Source: CAZQFV01 sp964613665 (GTDB lineage: Bacteria; Chloroflexota; Chloroflexia; DTKN01). Taken from it: 64,000 nucleotides of DNA. The translations under genes and the position numbers were made by a program. The notes beneath the pieces are model-generated. The model ran no database searches. It was not told the origin of the DNA and saw nothing but the letters and a program-made list of their open reading frames with translations. This document shows positions 61,255-64,000 of this stretch, in pieces (position 1 is the stretch's first letter; every line of letters begins with the position of its first letter). Location of the stretch: positions 12,415 through 76,414 of the forward strand of contig CAZTIG010000016.1 of the NCBI GenBank assembly GCA_964613665.1, given 5' to 3'.

Positions 61255-61818
61255 CTACACCCGCGTCAGATACTGCCCGGTGCGGGTGTCGACCCTGACC
61301 TGGTCGCCCTCGTTGATGAAGAGGGGCACATTGACCACCAGGCCGGTCTCCAGGGTAGCCGGCTTGGTGACGTTGGAGGCCGTGTCGCCCCTGACGCCGG
61401 GATCGGCGCGGACCACCCGCAGCACCACCGACGGCGGCAGATCCACGTCCAGGATCTCGCCCTGGTACATGACCAGGTCGACCGAGTCGTTCTCCCGCAG
61501 GTAGTTCACCGCATCGCCCAGGACATCGGCCGGGACGGCCGGCTGCTCAAAGGTCTCGGTGTCCATGAAGTAGTAGACCGCGCCGTCGTTGTACAGGTAC
61601 TGCACGGTGCGCCGGTCCAGGTAGGCCTGCTCGAAGCGGCTGCCAGCCATGAAGGTGCGCTCGATCGTCGCGCCGGTGCGCAGGTTGCGCACGGTCAGGC
61701 GGACGTTGGCCGTCCCCCGCCCCCGCTTGTTGTGCTCATAGTCGACGATCCGGCACAGCTCACCGTCCAGCAGGATCGTCAGCCCCTTGCGCAGTTCCCC
61801 ACTGTCCAACACAGGCAT
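61255..61818 (-). CDS. efp: Elongation factor P
   Basis: 187 residues, standard length. Three-domain EF-P: the N-terminal KOW-like domain (SGELRKGLTILLDGELCRIVDYEH) with the loop NKRGRGTANV, then NLRTGATIERTF, and the C-terminal OB domain (VVLRVVRADPGVRGDT, TKPATLETGLVVNVPLFI, TRTGQYLTRV). EF-P rescues ribosomes stalled at proline runs. The loop-tip residue corresponding to E. coli Lys34 is an Arg here. Several Pro-rich surface proteins in the window would benefit from it. GGAGG is 5 bases before the ATG; the gene follows pepQ after 21 bases, a common bacterial pairing. Confidence 0.95.
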   Translation of the reverse strand: MPVLDSGELRKGLTILLDGELCRIVDYEHNKRGRGTANVRLTVRNLRTGATIERTFMAGSRFEQAYLDRRTVQYLYNDGAVYYFMDTETFEQPAVPADVLGDAVNYLRENDSVDLVMYQGEILDVDLPPSVVLRVVRADPGVRGDTASNVTKPATLETGLVVNVPLFINEGDQVRVDTRTGQYLTRV

Positions 61819-61835
61819 CGTTCCCTCCTCGCAAC

Positions 61836-61871
61836 CGTTTCACGTTCTCACGTTTCGCTTTTTCACGTTTC
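61836..61871 (-). repeat. Heptamer-like array L (TTTCACG type)
   Basis: About five period-7 units (CGTTTCA CGTTCTC ACGTTTC GCTTTTT CACGTTT) between efp and pepQ. They contain the pepQ stop and encode its last residues (KKRNVRT). Confidence 0.75.
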
Positions 61872-62946
61872 CGACGGCCAGCACCGGTTCCTTGCTCGAG
61901 CCGGTCAGGATCTCGGCGTGGTCCTCGTGCACCAGGACGATGTCCTCGATGCGCACGCCGCCCCAACCGGGAAGGTATATGCCCGGCTCCACGGTGACGG
62001 TGGCCCCGACCGGCAGGACGTCCTCGGAGAGGGTGCTGAGGCGGAGCGGCTCGTGCACGGCCAGGCCGACGCCGTGGCCCAGGCCGTGGCCAAAGTTGTC
62101 GCCGTAGCCGGCGGCGGCGATGACCTGGCGCGCCAGCCGGTCCACCTCGACGCCCGTGGCCCCGGCGCGCATGCCGGCCTCGGCCCGCTCCTGGGCCTGG
62201 CGCACCAGGTGGTAGATCTCCCAGAAACGCTCGTCGGGCTGGCCCAGGCAGACGGTGCGGGTCATGTCGGCGCAGTAGCCCTGGTAGACGGCACCCATGT
62301 CGACGACGATCGGCTCGCCGGCCTGCAGGAGGCGCTCGCCCGACTCGTGGTGGGCCATGGCGCCGTTGGGCCCGCTGCCGACGATGGTCGGGAAGGCCAG
62401 GCCGTCGCCGCCCAGGTCGTGCACGGCCTTCTCGATCTCCCAGGCCGCCTCCCGCTCGCTGACACCGGGACGGACCCAGGCGCAGAAACGGGCAAAGGCC
62501 TGGTCGGTGATCTGCACCGCCCGGCGCAGCAGCGCCTGCTCGCCCTCGTCCTTGGCGGCGCGCAGCGCCTCGACCAGGTTCTCCACCCCGTGCAGGACGA
62601 TGCCGGCCTGCGCAAAGATCGGCTGGAGGCGTTCGTGCTGGCCCACGGTCAGGTGGGCCTTCTCAAAGCCCCACCGGGCACCCCCCAGGCGGGCGAGGTA
62701 GGGGACCAGGTCCTCCTCCAGCCGGCCGCTCACCTGCGCGACCTGGAAGGAGGGGGCCTGCTGGCCGGCCTGCTCGGTGTAGCGCGAGTCCACCAGCAGG
62801 ACGGCTTCGCCCGCGGTGACGATGGCCGTGCCGGCCGACCCGGTAAACCCGGTGATGTAGCGGCGGTTCTCCGGTTGGGTGATCAGGAGAGCGTCCAGGC
62901 CTTGCTCCGAGAGCGCCTGGCGTAGCCGCTCGACGCGTCCGTTCAC
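61840..62946 (-). CDS. Xaa-Pro aminopeptidase/dipeptidase (M24B)
   Basis: 368 residues from the GTG at 62946 (AGGAGG 5 bases upstream). The N-terminal creatinase-like domain (LDALLITQPENRRYITGFTG) is followed by the pita-bread fold with all five metal ligands: VVDMGAVYQGYCADMTRT (two Asp), GHGLGHGVGLAVHE (His), VEPGIYL (Glu) and RIEDIVLV (Glu). It removes N-terminal residues before proline, or splits Xaa-Pro dipeptides (PepQ/YqhT type). Pairing with efp is frequent in bacteria. The last seven residues come from heptamer array L, suggesting the original end was altered. Confidence 0.92.
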   Translation of the reverse strand: MNGRVERLRQALSEQGLDALLITQPENRRYITGFTGSAGTAIVTAGEAVLLVDSRYTEQAGQQAPSFQVAQVSGRLEEDLVPYLARLGGARWGFEKAHLTVGQHERLQPIFAQAGIVLHGVENLVEALRAAKDEGEQALLRRAVQITDQAFARFCAWVRPGVSEREAAWEIEKAVHDLGGDGLAFPTIVGSGPNGAMAHHESGERLLQAGEPIVVDMGAVYQGYCADMTRTVCLGQPDERFWEIYHLVRQAQERAEAGMRAGATGVEVDRLARQVIAAAGYGDNFGHGLGHGVGLAVHEPLRLSTLSEDVLPVGATVTVEPGIYLPGWGGVRIEDIVLVHEDHAEILTGSSKEPVLAVGNVKKRNVRT

Positions 62947-62975
62947 TGTGGCCTCCTCGCTAGGGACCATTCTTT

Positions 62976-63001
62976 TGGGGGCGACGCGCGCGCCGCCCCC
63001 A
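62976..63001 (-). promoter_or_regulatory. Hairpin at the 5' end of the pepQ-efp transcript
   Basis: TGGGGGCG (62976-62983) pairs with CGCCCCCA (62994-63001). It lies within the first about 30 bases of the transcript expected from the promoter at 63013. There is no T-tract, so it is more likely a stabilising 5' stem than a terminator. Confidence 0.4.
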
Positions 63002-63012
63002 GCACTGCAGTC

Positions 63013-63041
63013 AGTATAGCCGAAAAGGGGGGGGCTGTCAA
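63013..63041 (-). promoter_or_regulatory. Sigma-70-like promoter of the pepQ-efp run
   Basis: Minus strand TTGACA (63036-63041), 17-base spacer, TATACT (63013-63018). Confidence 0.8.
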
Positions 63042-63044
63042 AGG

Positions 63045-63072
63045 GCCGCCGGGCCCTGGCGGGCCCGGCGGC
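63045..63072 (-). terminator. Strong hairpin after the PKD-domain gene
   Basis: A perfect 12-bp GC stem (63045-63056 with 63061-63072) and 4-base loop, 57 bases after the stop at 63129 and directly before the pepQ promoter. Only CCCTTTG follows on the minus strand, so it is terminator-like without a good T-tract. Confidence 0.55.
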
Positions 63073-63128
63073 ATTCTACTCCACCCTGGGGAGGCGGGAC
63101 GGGCCCGCCCCCCAGGGATCGACTGCCG

Positions 63129-64000
63129 CTACGGAGCAGCGTTGAAACCGTTGAGGATGAGCGGCAGGTACAGGTACCAGTAGGTCGGCCCCACCGGCTG
63201 GACGACGATCGGGTGCTCGACCTCCACCGTACCGCAGGTGTTGGTCACCGTCAGCGTCACCGTGAAGGTGCCGGCCGTGGCGTAGATGTAGCTCACGGTG
63301 GCCGAGCCGGTCGCCCCGCTGCCATCGCCAAAGTCCCAGGTGTAGAAGAACGGCGGCGTGCCGCCACCGACCGTGGCCGTGAAGTGGGTGGTGTCGCCCA
63401 CGTACGGCGAGGTCGGCCACCAGGCGAAGGCGACGTCGGACGGCCCGACGCACGGCTCCTCCACGCAGACCTGGCCGGTCCAGGTGTCGGTGCCGCAGGC
63501 GTTCTCGACGTCCAGGACCACGTCGTAGCAGCCGCCGTCGGCGTAGGTGTGGACCGGGTCCTCCAGCGTGCTGGTGATGCCGTCGCCAAAGCTCCACAGG
63601 TAGGAGATGGGCTCGCTGCCCGTGGCCGTGGCGTCGAAGGAGACCTGCAGGTCGGCCACGACGTAGGTCACGCTGACCAGGTCGACCGGCTCGAGCACCG
63701 TCATGGCCACCGGCACGACGACCTCGGGCTCGTCGGGATCGTTGCTCTCGATCAGCAGGCCGGCGAAGTAGTCACCGGGGGCCAGGCCGGTCGAGTCATA
63801 GGTCACCTCGACTACCTGGCACATGCCCGGATCCACCGTGCCGCTGGTCGGATCCTCGCTGAGCCAGGGGACGTCCACCGGAGGCACCTCGTAGGTCTCG
63901 CCGTAGCCGCGGACCATCCAGTTCCCCGGGAAGTAGACGTCGATGAGCGTCCAGTCATCGTCGGGGGGCAGGAGTGGCGGGTCGGGCGGCGGCGAGGTCA
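63129..64000 (-). CDS. Secreted PKD-domain protein with C-terminal YLPL motif (N-terminus beyond window)
   Basis: The frame is open to the window edge, giving about 290 C-terminal residues. In order: a tail of an upstream domain (WTLIDVYFPGNWMVRGYG), a BACON-like module (VPWLSEDPTSGTV, STGLAPGDYFAGLLIESND), two PKD domains (ISYLWSFGDGITST...HTYADGGCY and FFYTWDFGDGSGAT...YIYATAGTFTVTLTV, each with the W-x-F-G-D-G signature), and the end YWYLYLPLILNGFNAAP. The BACON-like module is close to the one near the end of the 951-residue protein at 6209-9064. PKD domains mediate protein or glycan contacts in secreted enzymes; the catalytic part, if any, is outside the window. Confidence 0.85.
   Translation of the reverse strand, partial: TSPPPDPPLLPPDDDWTLIDVYFPGNWMVRGYGETYEVPPVDVPWLSEDPTSGTVDPGMCQVVEVTYDSTGLAPGDYFAGLLIESNDPDEPEVVVPVAMTVLEPVDLVSVTYVVADLQVSFDATATGSEPISYLWSFGDGITSTLEDPVHTYADGGCYDVVLDVENACGTDTWTGQVCVEEPCVGPSDVAFAWWPTSPYVGDTTHFTATVGGGTPPFFYTWDFGDGSGATGSATVSYIYATAGTFTVTLTVTNTCGTVEVEHPIVVQPVGPTYWYLYLPLILNGFNAAP

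Noticed and set aside
62976..63001. GC hairpin as a terminator
   Set aside because: It lies downstream of the pepQ promoter and lacks a T-tract on either strand in the transcribed direction.

Overview
The window is GC-rich (roughly two thirds G+C), densely coded bacterial DNA with ATG, GTG and TTG starts, strong AGGAGG ribosome binding sites and clear sigma-70-like promoters. It most likely comes from a member of the Chloroflexota, probably Anaerolineae-like. This is an inference from gene content: large secreted beta-propeller and repeat proteins ending in a Y-L-P-L type motif, many polytopic GT39/GT87-type glycosyltransferases with C-terminal beta-sandwich domains, and heptamer repeats between genes. 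There is no rRNA, no tRNA I could support, no CRISPR array and no phage.

Left part (1-27 kb). An aldo/keto reductase fragment is followed by a 14-repeat secreted protein, a cytidine deaminase and a large secreted multidomain protein. Several small operons come next: phosphotransferase + M55 D-aminopeptidase + MBL hydrolase; QueG-like Fe-S protein + small membrane ORF + GNAT; DUF4405-like membrane protein + Gly-rich OB-like protein; flavodoxin + GNAT + CrtI-like oxidoreductase. Two decayed genes lie here: a methyltransferase remnant and a nucleotidyltransferase broken by one missing base. A CehA-like PHP hydrolase, methylglyoxal synthase, a zinc-ribbon membrane protein, a GNAT, and glycogen synthase overlapping a GalT-like HIT protein complete this part.

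Middle (27-39 kb). Three secreted proteins form a minus-strand operon: a 16-unit YVTN propeller, an Asp-box (BNR) propeller, and a giant GH99/DUF5010-like protein with eight Fn3-like repeats. Then come a small gene with a perfect consensus promoter and an operon of an S1-repeat protein, a DksA-like protein and a DUF2085 membrane protein.

Right part (39-64 kb). Six polytopic membrane glycosyltransferase-like proteins are interspersed with a methyltransferase, a GNAT, a membrane protein, a DegS-like histidine kinase and a 54-aa Flp-type pilin with its own promoter and terminator. This suggests a cell-surface glycan or glycosylation region. The minus strand follows with tdh-kbl (threonine catabolism), a Ser/Thr-kinase/CpaF chimera that looks decayed, and a pepQ-efp-xseA-xseB-ubiB run. 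It ends with a truncated PKD-domain secreted protein.

The most unusual signals are three. (1) A family of period-7 tandem arrays, different in sequence but alike in period, is confined to 43.6-61.9 kb and abuts or invades stop and start codons. (2) A shared Y-L-P-L C-terminal motif occurs on five secreted proteins. (3) The C-termini of two paralogous glycosyltransferases were replaced after the same L-G-V-M-V-D point, one by a four-helix-bundle (23S-IVP-like) domain and one by a heptamer array.
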